Source: Bacteroidales bacterium
Lineage (GTDB): Bacteria; Bacteroidota; Bacteroidia; Bacteroidales; UBA932
Assembly: GCA_017428245.1 (NCBI GenBank)
Contig: JAFRRF010000002.1
Span: 1 to 64,000, forward strand
Direction: 5' to 3'
DNA: 64,000 bases
The notes beneath the pieces are model-generated. The model searched no databases. It was given only the letters and a program-made list of their open reading frames with translations, and was not told the DNA's origin. Made by a program: the position numbers and the translations under genes. This document shows positions 18,066-26,616 of the stretch, piece after piece (position 1 is the stretch's first letter; each line of letters opens with the position of its first letter).

Positions 18066-19084
18066 TATTCGAAAGCCCCCATCTTGAGCAAAGCGATCTC
18101 TTTCTCTTCGAGGAAGCGCCAGGCGCCGCGGCGCAGGTTCTTCTTGGTCAGGCCGGCGAAGTACACGCGGTCGAGTTTCTTGACCTTGTAGCCCAGCGAT
18201 TCGAAGATGCGGCGGACGATGCGGTTGCGTCCCGAATGGATCTCCAGGCCCACCTGGCTCTTGTCGTCATCCACGTAGGAGAGAGCGTCGGCGGCAATCG
18301 GACCGTCCGGCAGTTCGATGCCGTCGAGAATCTTCTCGAAGTCCTCTTTCGTCAGGTTTTTGTCGAGGGTGGCGTGGTAGATCTTGCGCACTTCGTGTTT
18401 CGGGTGGGTGAGTTTCTCTGTCAGGTCGCCGTCGTTGGTGAAGAGCAGGACACCCGTGGTGGCCTTGTCAAGACGGCCTACCGGGAACACGCGTTCCGGG
18501 CACATGGACTTGGAGATGAGGTCCATCACGGTCCGTTCGGCGTGCGGATCGCTCATCGTGGTGACGAAGTCCTTGGGTTTGTTCATCACGAGGTAGACTT
18601 TCTTTTCGCCCCGGATGCGCTGGCCGTTGAAGCGGACGTCGTCCCTGGACGGATCGATCTTCGTGCCCAGTTCGGTGACCTTCACGCCGTTGACCGTCAC
18701 CTGGCCGGTCTCGATGAACATGTCGGCTTCCCTGCGGGAGCAGATGCCGGAGTTGGCGATATACTTGTTGAGACGGACCGGACCGTTTTCTTCGGCAGGG
18801 GCCGCCGCCTTGGCCCTGGGCTTCGGCGTATATTTCTTCTGATAGTCCGGCTTCCGGTCGTATGGCTTGCGGTCGTATGGCTTGCGGTCGTAAGGTTTCC
18901 GGTCGTCTTGTTTCTGGTTGCCGGATTTTGCGTAAGCGGGTTTGTCGTCTCTGCGACGATAGGAGGTCGGCGCGTCGGACCGATTCTCATCGGTGGCGCG
19001 GGCGCCGTATGATCTGCGCTGCGGACGGTTTCCGTCGCTGCTGCGCTTCGTGTAGGGGCGTTTGGAACGCGGTTTTTCTTCCAT
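18065..19084 (-). CDS. RluB/RsuA-family rRNA pseudouridine synthase with repeat-rich N-terminus
   Basis: Makes pseudouridine in rRNA. The first 100 or so of 339 residues are basic and low-complexity, including three near-identical DRKPY repeats (DNA at about 18847-18900, 15-bp period). Then come an S4 RNA-binding domain (VRLNKYIANSGICSRREAD) and the catalytic domain with the nucleophile aspartate in FPVGRLDKATTGVLLFTNDGDL. The C-terminus shows HSGRNRIVRRIFESLGYKVKKLDR. A long charged tail in front is common in Bacteroidetes members. It heads the rluB-era-parC operon. Confidence 0.93.
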   Translation of the reverse strand: MEEKPRSKRPYTKRSSDGNRPQRRSYGARATDENRSDAPTSYRRRDDKPAYAKSGNQKQDDRKPYDRKPYDRKPYDRKPDYQKKYTPKPRAKAAAPAEENGPVRLNKYIANSGICSRREADMFIETGQVTVNGVKVTELGTKIDPSRDDVRFNGQRIRGEKKVYLVMNKPKDFVTTMSDPHAERTVMDLISKSMCPERVFPVGRLDKATTGVLLFTNDGDLTEKLTHPKHEVRKIYHATLDKNLTKEDFEKILDGIELPDGPIAADALSYVDDDKSQVGLEIHSGRNRIVRRIFESLGYKVKKLDRVYFAGLTKKNLRRGAWRFLEEKEIALLKMGAFE

Positions 19085-19121
19085 GGGAAACTTTCGTGTA
19101 AAATAAGTGCATATTATCCTG

Positions 19122-19158
19122 CAAATTTAGTTTAAACCGCGAAATTTTCCTATTTTTG
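19122..19158. promoter_or_regulatory. Divergent promoters of the rluB operon and the ABC permease gene
   Basis: Minus strand -7 box TAAATTTG (19129-19122) for rluB; plus strand -7 box TATTTTTG (19151-19158) for the permease. Their upstream elements overlap. The plus box excludes the TTG at 19156 as a start codon. Confidence 0.6.
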
Positions 19159-19185
19159 AAAGTCAAATCTTTTGGAGGATCTGTG

Positions 19186-20406
19186 ATGAGAGATGTTTTC
19201 CGTTTCGCCCTTGATGCTGTTTTGGCCAATCGCCGCCGCGCGCGGCTGACCGTTGCCATCATTGCCGTCGGCGTCGCTTCGCTGGTAGGCATCCAGACTG
19301 CCGTGGCCGTGCTGGCCGACCGGGTGGTCGGCAGTTTCGGCAAACTGGGCGCAGGCTTGTTTACGATTCAGCCGAAAGAAGATGCTCCGCCGATTACGCT
19401 CCGGCAAGCGCAGGATTTTACTGCTCCGTTTCGCTCTGATATTCCGTTGCTCTCGCAGAAAAATGCTCGTTCAACGGAATATCACCCGCTCCACTCCGCA
19501 TCCTCCGTCTGGTCATTGCGCAATAAGCGGGCGCAGGTGCGAAGCGGCGGGGCGGCTACCGATCCGGTGGTCCGCGTGATTTCCTGCGATGCGCAGTATC
19601 TGGCCTGCCAGGGCCTGGAACTGGCCGCCGGCCGTAATTTTTCGTCCCGGGAGATCGAGGAGCGGCAGCCCGTGGCCCTGCTGGGCGACAATGTCCGCAA
19701 AAAGCTGTTCGGTGACGGCGACGGGGTAGGTGAGATGGTCAGCTGCGGCTCCGGCCGCTACCGCGTGGTCGGCGTGCTCGACCGGCAGGGCGCCCTGTTC
19801 GGGACGAATCTCGACAGCGCCGTGCTGATCCCTCTCGACGGGGCGGTCTCCGGCTGCTGCATCACGGTACGGGTGCCAGCCGGTATCTCACAGGTTGCGG
19901 CGGTGACCGAAGCCGGCCGCCAAATGGCCGCCGTGCGCCGGCTGCCGCCGGGTGCCGGGCCCGATTTCGACATCGTACAGGCCGACGGCGCCCAGGAGAT
20001 GGTCGCCTCGCTGCGCTCCAAATTGTCGATGATCGCCCTGGCCATCGGCCTGATCACGATGCTGGGTGCGTCGGTAGGTCTGATGAACAGTATGCTGGTG
20101 TCGGTCAAGGAGCGGACAAAAGAAATCGGCACGCGCCGGGCGCTGGGCGCCAAAGCACGTGCCGTAGAAATGCAGTTCCTGATGGAATCCGTCCTGATCG
20201 GTCAGGCCGGTAACGGCTTCGGCGTTCTGCTGGGGCTCTCGCTGGGCGCCCTGGTAGCCCGGGGGCTGGACGGCCGTTTCGTCGTTCCCTGGGCCTGGCT
20301 GCTTGCGGCAACGGTCCTGTCGGTGGCGGTCAGCCTTGCATCAGGTCTTCTGCCGGCCCGCCGCGCCGCCGCCCTCGATCCCGTCGAGGCCTTGCGGAGT
20401 TTGTGA
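19186..20406 (+). CDS. MacB/FtsX-type ABC transporter permease, without ATPase partner nearby
   Basis: Predicted inner-membrane permease of an ABC exporter. The 406-residue protein has an N-terminal membrane helix (LTVAIIAVGVASLVGIQTAVAVL), a periplasmic MacB_PCD-like domain (about 45-270), and a C-terminal FtsX domain with three helices. The coupling sequence VKERTKEIGTRRALGAKARAVEMQFLMES and the ending PARRAAALDPVEALRSL are classical. ATG at 19186 is preceded by a purine-rich GGAGGA, which is unusual for this phylum. No ATP-binding subunit or membrane-fusion protein is adjacent, so its partner must be elsewhere. Confidence 0.9.
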   Translation: MRDVFRFALDAVLANRRRARLTVAIIAVGVASLVGIQTAVAVLADRVVGSFGKLGAGLFTIQPKEDAPPITLRQAQDFTAPFRSDIPLLSQKNARSTEYHPLHSASSVWSLRNKRAQVRSGGAATDPVVRVISCDAQYLACQGLELAAGRNFSSREIEERQPVALLGDNVRKKLFGDGDGVGEMVSCGSGRYRVVGVLDRQGALFGTNLDSAVLIPLDGAVSGCCITVRVPAGISQVAAVTEAGRQMAAVRRLPPGAGPDFDIVQADGAQEMVASLRSKLSMIALAIGLITMLGASVGLMNSMLVSVKERTKEIGTRRALGAKARAVEMQFLMESVLIGQAGNGFGVLLGLSLGALVARGLDGRFVVPWAWLLAATVLSVAVSLASGLLPARRAAALDPVEALRSL

Positions 20407-20423
20407 TTTTTTTTCTACATTTG
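20392..20423 (+). promoter_or_regulatory. Nitroreductase gene promoter
   Basis: TTG at 20392-20394 (inside the end of the permease gene), 21 bases, then TACATTTG at 20416-20423. Confidence 0.6.
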
Positions 20424-20448
20424 TTTTCGATAAACCGAATCCAATCCT

Positions 20449-21096
20449 ATGAAAAAGACCCTTTTACTCTGCGCGGCATTGCTGACTGCGCTGACGGTTT
20501 GCTCCTGCAAATGCGAGGAGAAAGCTGCGAAAACGACGGGCGTCGACAACGAGACGATCCAGACCATCATGAGCCGCAAGAGCGTGCGCTCCTTTACCGA
20601 CCAGGCCATTCCGGATGAATATATGGAGGCTATGCTGAAGGCCGCCATGGCCGCCCCTTCCGGCTCGAATATCCAGCCCTGGCACTTCGTGGTCGTGACC
20701 GACAAGACGCAGTTCGGCCGCATTTTCGAGAACAATTTCAATTTGAAGACCTTCAATTCGGCCGCAGCCGTCGTAGTGTTCTGTGCTGATACGACGGTCA
20801 CCCGTCCGCCGCGCAACAACCCGGACGGCGACCCCGTGACCCGCCCCAACGGAACCTGGCGCGACGATATGGGCGCCTGCACCGAGAACTTCCTCCTGGC
20901 TGCCGAATCGCTCGGACTCGGCGCCGTATGGACGGCTTCCTATCCCGACCCCGTCCGTTTCCTGACCATGAAACGTGAATTGGGCCTGCCCGACAATTTC
21001 CTGCCCTATTGTGCCGTGGCCGTCGGCTACCCCGCCGGTGACGAACAGCCCAAGGACAAGTGGAAGCCCGAGCGCATCCACTACAATCAGTGGTAG
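20449..21096 (+). CDS. Nitroreductase-family lipoprotein
   Basis: FMN-dependent oxidoreductase of the nitroreductase fold. The 215-residue protein begins with a signal (MKKTLLLCAALLTALTVCSC) whose Cys suggests lipid attachment, which is unusual for a flavoenzyme that is normally cytosolic. The fold is clear: IMSRKSVRSFTDQAIP (phosphate-binding Arg-Ser-Arg region), MLKAAMAAPSGSNIQPWHFVVV, ACTENFLLAAESLGLGAVWTASYP, and the end AVGYPAGDEQPKDKWKPERIHYNQW. Natural substrate unknown. It is monocistronic, with its own promoter and terminator. Confidence 0.9.
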   Translation: MKKTLLLCAALLTALTVCSCKCEEKAAKTTGVDNETIQTIMSRKSVRSFTDQAIPDEYMEAMLKAAMAAPSGSNIQPWHFVVVTDKTQFGRIFENNFNLKTFNSAAAVVVFCADTTVTRPPRNNPDGDPVTRPNGTWRDDMGACTENFLLAAESLGLGAVWTASYPDPVRFLTMKRELGLPDNFLPYCAVAVGYPAGDEQPKDKWKPERIHYNQW

Positions 21097-21114
21097 GCTG
21101 TGGCGGATAGGTGT

Positions 21115-21170
21115 TTGATAATCAGCGATATCCTAAAAATCGGTTGCGTCAAAATACGCAACCGATTTTT
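21115..21170 (+). terminator. Strong bidirectional terminator with conserved flanking motif
   Basis: Perfect 15-base arms, AAAAATCGGTTGCGT (21135-21149) and ACGCAACCGATTTTT (21156-21170). Directly before it is TTGATAATCAGCGATAT (21115-21131), the same motif as in front of the parC terminator. It serves the nitroreductase gene and, on the other strand, the Bat operon. Confidence 0.85.
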
Positions 21171-21214
21171 TCTAAGCAGCTGGCTGATAGCTAGTTGTCT
21201 GCCACACAAAAGTG

Positions 21215-23860
21215 TCAGATGATCTCGAAAGTGCCGGCCGGAGCCCAGCCCTGGCGGCCGTCGGCGATTTCTACTTTCGTCCAGTCGCCGACATTGTCGA
21301 GGAGACGGACCTTCGTGCCTTCGTGGAGGACGAAGACCGTACTGCCGCCTTCCGCCGGCGATCCCTTGACGGAGCAGACCGGCGTGGTGACGATGGCGCT
21401 GTCCTGCCGCGTGACGGCACGTTTCTGCTGCAGCGAGAAAACGAAGGTAAAAATGGCCAGTGCGAAGGATACGCAGGCGAGGATGAACGAGAGGCGGCGG
21501 AAAGCCGGGGAGGCGCCGTGGCGGAATACGAGCAACAGCACGCCGACGATGGCTGACAGGGCCAGCGTCAGCCACGCCCAGGCGTCAGCCGACAGACCCT
21601 GCCGCAGGTTGCGGAACCAGGAGATCAGGATGAAGTCGGGGACCGCGTCGATCTTGTCGAGCGTCAGCTGCTGTGAGATTGCCAGGTTGTTCGCCGCATC
21701 GGAATGGGAGGGATCGAGTTTCAGCGCCCGTTCATAATAGAGGATCGCGTGGGCGTTGTCGCCCAGTTTGAAATACGTATTGCCGATATTGTAGAACAAT
21801 TCGGCGCTCTGCAATTGTTCCCCCTCGATCATCTGGTAGCAGTTGAGGGCGTTCTGCCACTGTTCGGCGGCGTAGGCCTCGTTGCCTTTCTGCCAGAGGC
21901 CCGCCACGTCGTCCTGTGCCCGGGCGGGTGCTGCCGACAGGAAGAGTCCCGGCAGCAGCAGAAGGACGGCGACGCCGGAAACCTTCTTCCCGGCCGGCTT
22001 CGGATTGTGAAGCTGGCCTTCGATGTCGGAAATGACCTTCACGGCCTCGTTGTATTCGTTTTCCATCTGTGTCTGGGCGCTTTCAGGTGCGTAACGGGCG
22101 AATTCGCAACGGTCAAGCAATGCGTCGAAAGCCGATACGGTCTCGTCGCGGACACCCCGCTCGCGGAGCGTTCCTCCGATCGTCTCTTTCGACAGGTCGG
22201 CCGCAGGAATCAGCAGTTTATCGGAGACATAGCCCAGCAGGGCTTTGTGCAGTTCTTCGTAATAGGCTCCCGCCAGGTTCTTCTGGAGATAACCCTCGGC
22301 GCTCTTGAGCCGGGCGCGTGCCATCTTGTTCGCACGGCGGTTCCGGTTGCCGGCGACGTCGGCGCGGCGGGCCTGACGGCGCCGGAGCAACGCTCCGGTC
22401 AGGCAGCAGATCAGCGCCAGGGCGGCCAGCAGGATATAGAACAGCGGGGATCCCGCAAAGAAGGCGTCCTTTTTCCTGAAACGGCCGTCACCCAGGGCGA
22501 TGTAGCGGAAGTCTTCGCTCAGGCTGCGGACGGTCTGCCGGTTGGAACCGGCCACCGCCACACCCCCGCCGGCGATCTCTTCGCCCTTTTCGATGGTCAC
22601 CGGAATATCGCCCGTAGAAGTGGTGACATATTTCCCGTGGGTATTGTCGTAGAAGGTGTATTCGATCGAGGGAATGACGAAGTCTCCGTGGCTGCGGGGA
22701 ATGAACGGATACTCGAAGGTCTTCGATCCGCTCGTGCCGCTGGCCGAGGTCTTGTCGGTGCTCTTGAGGTCGTACACCTCGAAATCGGGCGGGAAGTTCA
22801 CCTTGGGCGCTTCGAGCATCGAAAGGTTGCCGTTGCCCGAGATCGTGACGATCAGCGAGGCGGCCTCGTTCGATTTGATGCCTTCCTTGCTCATCTTGGC
22901 GGTGATCTTGAAGTCACCCACGCCGCCGGCGAACGAGGCCGGGGCTCCGGCAGGCAGGTCGCGCACCTTGACCTGCAGGGTGGGGGTGCTGACCCGTTTG
23001 CGGATGGTCTGGTACTGGTCGAAGAAATCGTCGAAGATGGAGAGCGGGCTGCCTGAAGAAGTGCGTACGCGCACCTGGCAGACCATCTCGGCCGGATCGA
23101 TGGTCAGCGTGCCGCTCTGCTGGGGAATCAGTACCCACTGGCGCAGGAGCGCAGCGTTGTAGATGGTTCCGCCTACGCTCTCCCGCTTGAATTCCAGATT
23201 GTTGACCGATACGGTCTCCTTGCTCCAGAATCCGTTGAAGGTAGGGAATTTGACGTCCTCGAAACTCGTGACGTCGGCACGGGTATAGAATTTCAGCGTG
23301 GCGGTGACAGGCTCGCCCTTGACCACGTTGCTCTTGTTGAGGGTCAGGCGCATGAAGATGTCCTGGTTGGACACGGTGCCCGTGACGGACGGATCGCTGT
23401 TCCGGGTCGATCCCTGCGCGGACGGATCCTGCTGGTTCTGCTGCCCCTGTGCGTTGCCCTGTCCGCCGCCGGCCGGGCCCTGGGAGGGTTGGCTGGCTAC
23501 GACCTCGACCTTGACTGTGGAAGAGGTGACGGATGTCTTGTCGACGTTCGCGCTGGCCGCCGGAAGCGTGAACGTGCCGGTCTTTTTGGGTTGGAGCAGA
23601 TAGGTCACGGTCTCCTGATGGGTGGAGGTGCGTTTGCCGTTGACGATGCTGGTGCTGGACATCGAGCCCTTCTGCGGGCCCCAGACCACGTCGAAATCGT
23701 CGGTGCCGGGCCATTCGAAGTCACTCATCCGGCCCTCGGCCGTAAAGACGATGCGGAAGGTCTCGTCGATCGAGACCACGCCCGGGCCTTCGACTTTCAG
23801 CGTCTGCGCGGCGGCGGTCAGCGCGCAGGAAAGCATCAGCAATGTTAGAATCCGTTTCAT
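21215..23860 (-). CDS. Fused BatD-BatE aerotolerance protein
   Basis: Last gene of the Bat operon, combining two proteins that are usually separate. The 881 residues are: signal peptide (MKRILTLLMLSCALTAAAQ), BatD immunoglobulin-like periplasmic domains to about 440 with a Gln/Gly-rich linker, a membrane helix (YILLAALALICCLTGAL), and a cytoplasmic helical domain. A second signal-peptide-like segment follows (VAVLLLLPGLFLSAAPARAQ), then TPR repeats (ELFYNIGNTYFKLGDNAHAILYYERALKLDP), two membrane helices and an SH3-like end (GTKVRLLDNVGDWTKVEIADGRQGW). The relict internal signal marks the former BatE start; no stop or Met separates them. Role in envelope stress is known for the family only in outline. 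Confidence 0.88.
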   Translation of the reverse strand: MKRILTLLMLSCALTAAAQTLKVEGPGVVSIDETFRIVFTAEGRMSDFEWPGTDDFDVVWGPQKGSMSSTSIVNGKRTSTHQETVTYLLQPKKTGTFTLPAASANVDKTSVTSSTVKVEVVASQPSQGPAGGGQGNAQGQQNQQDPSAQGSTRNSDPSVTGTVSNQDIFMRLTLNKSNVVKGEPVTATLKFYTRADVTSFEDVKFPTFNGFWSKETVSVNNLEFKRESVGGTIYNAALLRQWVLIPQQSGTLTIDPAEMVCQVRVRTSSGSPLSIFDDFFDQYQTIRKRVSTPTLQVKVRDLPAGAPASFAGGVGDFKITAKMSKEGIKSNEAASLIVTISGNGNLSMLEAPKVNFPPDFEVYDLKSTDKTSASGTSGSKTFEYPFIPRSHGDFVIPSIEYTFYDNTHGKYVTTSTGDIPVTIEKGEEIAGGGVAVAGSNRQTVRSLSEDFRYIALGDGRFRKKDAFFAGSPLFYILLAALALICCLTGALLRRRQARRADVAGNRNRRANKMARARLKSAEGYLQKNLAGAYYEELHKALLGYVSDKLLIPAADLSKETIGGTLRERGVRDETVSAFDALLDRCEFARYAPESAQTQMENEYNEAVKVISDIEGQLHNPKPAGKKVSGVAVLLLLPGLFLSAAPARAQDDVAGLWQKGNEAYAAEQWQNALNCYQMIEGEQLQSAELFYNIGNTYFKLGDNAHAILYYERALKLDPSHSDAANNLAISQQLTLDKIDAVPDFILISWFRNLRQGLSADAWAWLTLALSAIVGVLLLVFRHGASPAFRRLSFILACVSFALAIFTFVFSLQQKRAVTRQDSAIVTTPVCSVKGSPAEGGSTVFVLHEGTKVRLLDNVGDWTKVEIADGRQGWAPAGTFEII

Positions 23861-23867
23861 ATCCTGA

Positions 23868-24629
23868 TTACCAATTTTTCTCTTTCTGTTTCGATTTCAG
23901 GCGGGCAGCCTTTTCCTTCTTGACCTTGTCCTGGGTATCATTTTCCTGGGCCTGGATGGCCTGCAGCATCTGCTGGGCGGCCTGCGGCGTGATCTTGGGC
24001 TGCTGCCCCTGATTCCGCTGCTGATCCTGGTTCTGTTTCTGGTCCTGCTGCTGATCCTGATTCTGATTCTGGTCGTTATTCTGGTTCTGGTCCTGGTTCT
24101 GCTGCTGGTCCTGATTTTGATCGTTATTCTGATCCTGGTCCTGGTTCTGATCCTGGTTCTGGTCGTTCTGGCCGCCGCCGTTCTGCTGCTCGTTCTCGAG
24201 CATCTTCTGGGCGTAGGCCAGGTTGGCCTTGGTCTCCATATCGCCCGGATTGCGACGCAGGGCGTTCTTGTAGTCATCGATGGCTTCCTGCCACGAACGC
24301 TGTTTCAGCTTGGCGTTGCCCGCGTTGTGGAAGGCGTCTGCACCGTGCTTCCCCTTTGCCAGGGAATCGAGTCCCGCCTTGTAATAGCGGTCGGCTTCCT
24401 GGTAGTTCTCCTGCCGATAGTAGGTGTTGGCCAGGTTGTAGTCGGCCGTAACGGACGTCGAATCGGCCACCAGGGCCTTTTTGTATTGGATCTCGGCCTG
24501 CGGCCAGTGCTCCTTGCGGAACTCGCGGTTGCCACGGCGTACGCCGCTCCGCTCGCTTTGCGCGAAGCAGCAGGTCGCGCCGAGAAGGCAGGCCAGGAAA
24601 AGGCAGATATAGCGTTTCATACGTGTCAT
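23868..24629 (-). CDS. batC: BatC: TPR protein with Asn/Gln/Asp-rich tail
   Basis: Exported or periplasmic TPR protein of the Bat complex. The 253-residue protein has a signal peptide (MKRYICLFLACLLGATCCFAQ) and TPR repeats (about 30-135: AEIQYKKALVADSTSVTADYNLANTYYRQENYQEADRYY). About 70 residues made almost only of N, Q and D follow, and then a basic end (KKEKAARLKSKQKEKNW). The start at 24629 overlaps batB by ATGA; the Met three codons later would give the cleaner signal peptide. The repetitive tail is encoded by degenerate CAG/AAC/GAC-type codons at about 24000-24180 and may vary in length. Confidence 0.9.
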   Translation of the reverse strand: MTRMKRYICLFLACLLGATCCFAQSERSGVRRGNREFRKEHWPQAEIQYKKALVADSTSVTADYNLANTYYRQENYQEADRYYKAGLDSLAKGKHGADAFHNAGNAKLKQRSWQEAIDDYKNALRRNPGDMETKANLAYAQKMLENEQQNGGGQNDQNQDQNQDQDQNNDQNQDQQQNQDQNQNNDQNQNQDQQQDQKQNQDQQRNQGQQPKITPQAAQQMLQAIQAQENDTQDKVKKEKAARLKSKQKEKNW

Positions 24630-25627
24630 TTGAACAGTTTGCGCCGGGCTTTCCGCTGGGGAATCAGAAGTTCGAGCACCAGGAAGAAAAGCGCGATGGC
24701 GAAGAAATACATATATTGCTCGTCGAAATCCTCGAACACGACAGAGTTGAACTGCTCTTTGTCGAGGGTGCGGATATCGTCGATGATGGGATTCAGGCCG
24801 AATTCGCTGTTGCCGGCGCGGACGTATTTGCCCTCGCCGATGCCGGCGATTTCCTGCAGGATGTCTTCGTCGAGCCTGGAAACCACGATGTCGCCGTTAC
24901 GGTCTTTCATCAGGCTGCCGTTCTTGGGGATGGGTTTGCCCTGGGGCGATCCCACGCCGATGCAGTAGATGCGGATGCCCTGTTCCGCGATGGCTTTGGC
25001 GGCTTCCAGGACATCGCCTTCGTGGTCTTCGCCGTCGGTGATCAGGATGATTGCCCGCGAGTGTTCGCTCTGTGTACTGAAACTGCGGGCCGAGGACATC
25101 AGGGCTTCTGCGAGCGCAGTGCCCTGGATGGGTACGCTTTCCGTATTGATGGTCTTCAGGAAGATCTTTGCCGAGACGTAGTCGGCCGTGATGGGCAGCT
25201 GGACGAAGGCCTGTCCGGCGAAGACGACCAGGCCGATGCGGTCGCCCTGCAGGCGGTCCACCAGACGCGAGATCGCCAGTTTGGAACGTTCGAGCCGGTT
25301 GGGAGAGTAGTCCTCGGCAAGCATCGAGTTGGATACGTCGAGGGCGATGACCACTTCCACGCCCTTTGACTCGTGTTCCTTGAGCCGGGCGCCGAGCTGC
25401 GGCCGGGCCAGGCCGAGGGCGAAAAAGAACCAGGCGGCGGCCAGCAGGCTTACTTTGAGCCAGCCTTTTCCGACGGAGGCTTCGGGCATCAGCTGCGCCA
25501 CGAGTTCCGGATTGCCGAGCCGGGCGATACGCTTGCGGCGGGCGCGCAGATACAGCGCATACGCCACGAAGAGCAGCGGCACGAGCAGCAGCAGCAAGAG
25601 ATATTGGGATTGTGCCAGATAGACCAT
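24626..25627 (-). CDS. batB: BatB: membrane-anchored von Willebrand A protein
   Basis: Component of the Bat system, thought to form a membrane complex with BatA. The 333-residue protein has two N-terminal membrane helices (LLLLLLVPLLFVAYALYL, SLLAAAWFFFALGLA), a VWA domain with a complete MIDAS (DVSNS, then Thr in TALAEAL and Asp in ITDGEDHEGD), and a C-terminal helix (YFFAIALFFLVLELLIP). The VWA domain sits between helices on the periplasmic side. It lies one base from batA and overlaps batC by four bases. Confidence 0.95.
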   Translation of the reverse strand: MVYLAQSQYLLLLLLVPLLFVAYALYLRARRKRIARLGNPELVAQLMPEASVGKGWLKVSLLAAAWFFFALGLARPQLGARLKEHESKGVEVVIALDVSNSMLAEDYSPNRLERSKLAISRLVDRLQGDRIGLVVFAGQAFVQLPITADYVSAKIFLKTINTESVPIQGTALAEALMSSARSFSTQSEHSRAIILITDGEDHEGDVLEAAKAIAEQGIRIYCIGVGSPQGKPIPKNGSLMKDRNGDIVVSRLDEDILQEIAGIGEGKYVRAGNSEFGLNPIIDDIRTLDKEQFNSVVFEDFDEQYMYFFAIALFFLVLELLIPQRKARRKLFK

Positions 25628-25628
25628 A

Positions 25629-26615
25629 TTACGGGATCCTCCTGAAAAACACGAAGCGCAGCAGCAGTTCCGCCAGCAGGGCGAACAGCGCGATCAGCGC
25701 AAAGCGCATGAACAGTTCCGAATAGACGGGGAAGCTGTCCACGGTGGTGCGGGTCTTCTCCATCTGGTTGATTTCGGAATAGATTTCCATCAGTTTGGTA
25801 TTGTTGGTGGCGCGGAAATACTTTCCGCCGGTCTCCGATGCGATCTGCTTGAGCAGGTCTTCGTCGATTTCGACCTTGACATTCTGGACCTGTACGCCCC
25901 ACGGGGTCATAAACGGATAGGGGGCTTCGCCCATCGCGCCTACGCCGATGGTATAGACGCGGATGTCGTAGGTCTTGGCGATTTCGGCGGCCATCAGCGG
26001 CGCGACTTCGCCGCTGTTGTTCATACCGTCGGTCAGCAGGATCACCACCTTGCTCTTGGCGTCGGAATCCTTGAGACGGGCCACGGCGGTGGCCAGGCCG
26101 TTGCCGATGGCGGTACCGTCGTCGATCAGACCGGTCTCCACTTCCTTCATCAGGTTGATGAGCGTGGCACGGTCGGTGGTCAGCGGCGCCTGGGTGTAAC
26201 TTTCCCCGGCGAAGACCACGATGCCCATCCGGTCGGCCGGTCGGCTGGCGATGAATTCCATCGCGATGTCTTTGGCAGCGCCGATGCGGTCGGGCTTGAA
26301 GTCGCGGGCAAGCATCGAAGTGGAGACGTCCATCGTCAGCACGATGTCGATGCCTTCCGTATCGACCTTCTCAAAGTTCTGGGACGAACGGGGCCGTGCG
26401 ATGGCCACGATGATGGCGGCCAGGGCGATCATCCGCAGGATGAAGGGGAGGTGGCGCGCCCAGGCGGCGGCACGGCCGTTGCCTGCGTCCCACTGGGCGG
26501 CATCGGGCACCGTCAGCGACGGCTCCCGGCCCCGCAGGGAGCGCCAGATGTAGAGGGCGGCCAGCGGAAGGAGCAGCAATTCCAGCCAGAGCAGGTTCGG
26601 ATATTCGAAAAACAT
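25629..26615 (-). CDS. batA: BatA: membrane-anchored von Willebrand A protein
   Basis: Paralogue of BatB. The 328 residues comprise two N-terminal helices (LWLELLLLPLAALYIW and LRMIALAAIIVAIARP), a VWA domain with MIDAS DVSTS and the later LTDGMNNSGEV, and a C-terminal helix (FALIALFALLAELLLRFVFF). The order batA-batB with shared architecture is the classical Bat arrangement. The start is one base after the end of the preceding gene; translation is almost certainly coupled through the operon. Confidence 0.95.
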   Translation of the reverse strand: MFFEYPNLLWLELLLLPLAALYIWRSLRGREPSLTVPDAAQWDAGNGRAAAWARHLPFILRMIALAAIIVAIARPRSSQNFEKVDTEGIDIVLTMDVSTSMLARDFKPDRIGAAKDIAMEFIASRPADRMGIVVFAGESYTQAPLTTDRATLINLMKEVETGLIDDGTAIGNGLATAVARLKDSDAKSKVVILLTDGMNNSGEVAPLMAAEIAKTYDIRVYTIGVGAMGEAPYPFMTPWGVQVQNVKVEIDEDLLKQIASETGGKYFRATNNTKLMEIYSEINQMEKTRTTVDSFPVYSELFMRFALIALFALLAELLLRFVFFRRIP

Positions 26616-26616
26616 A

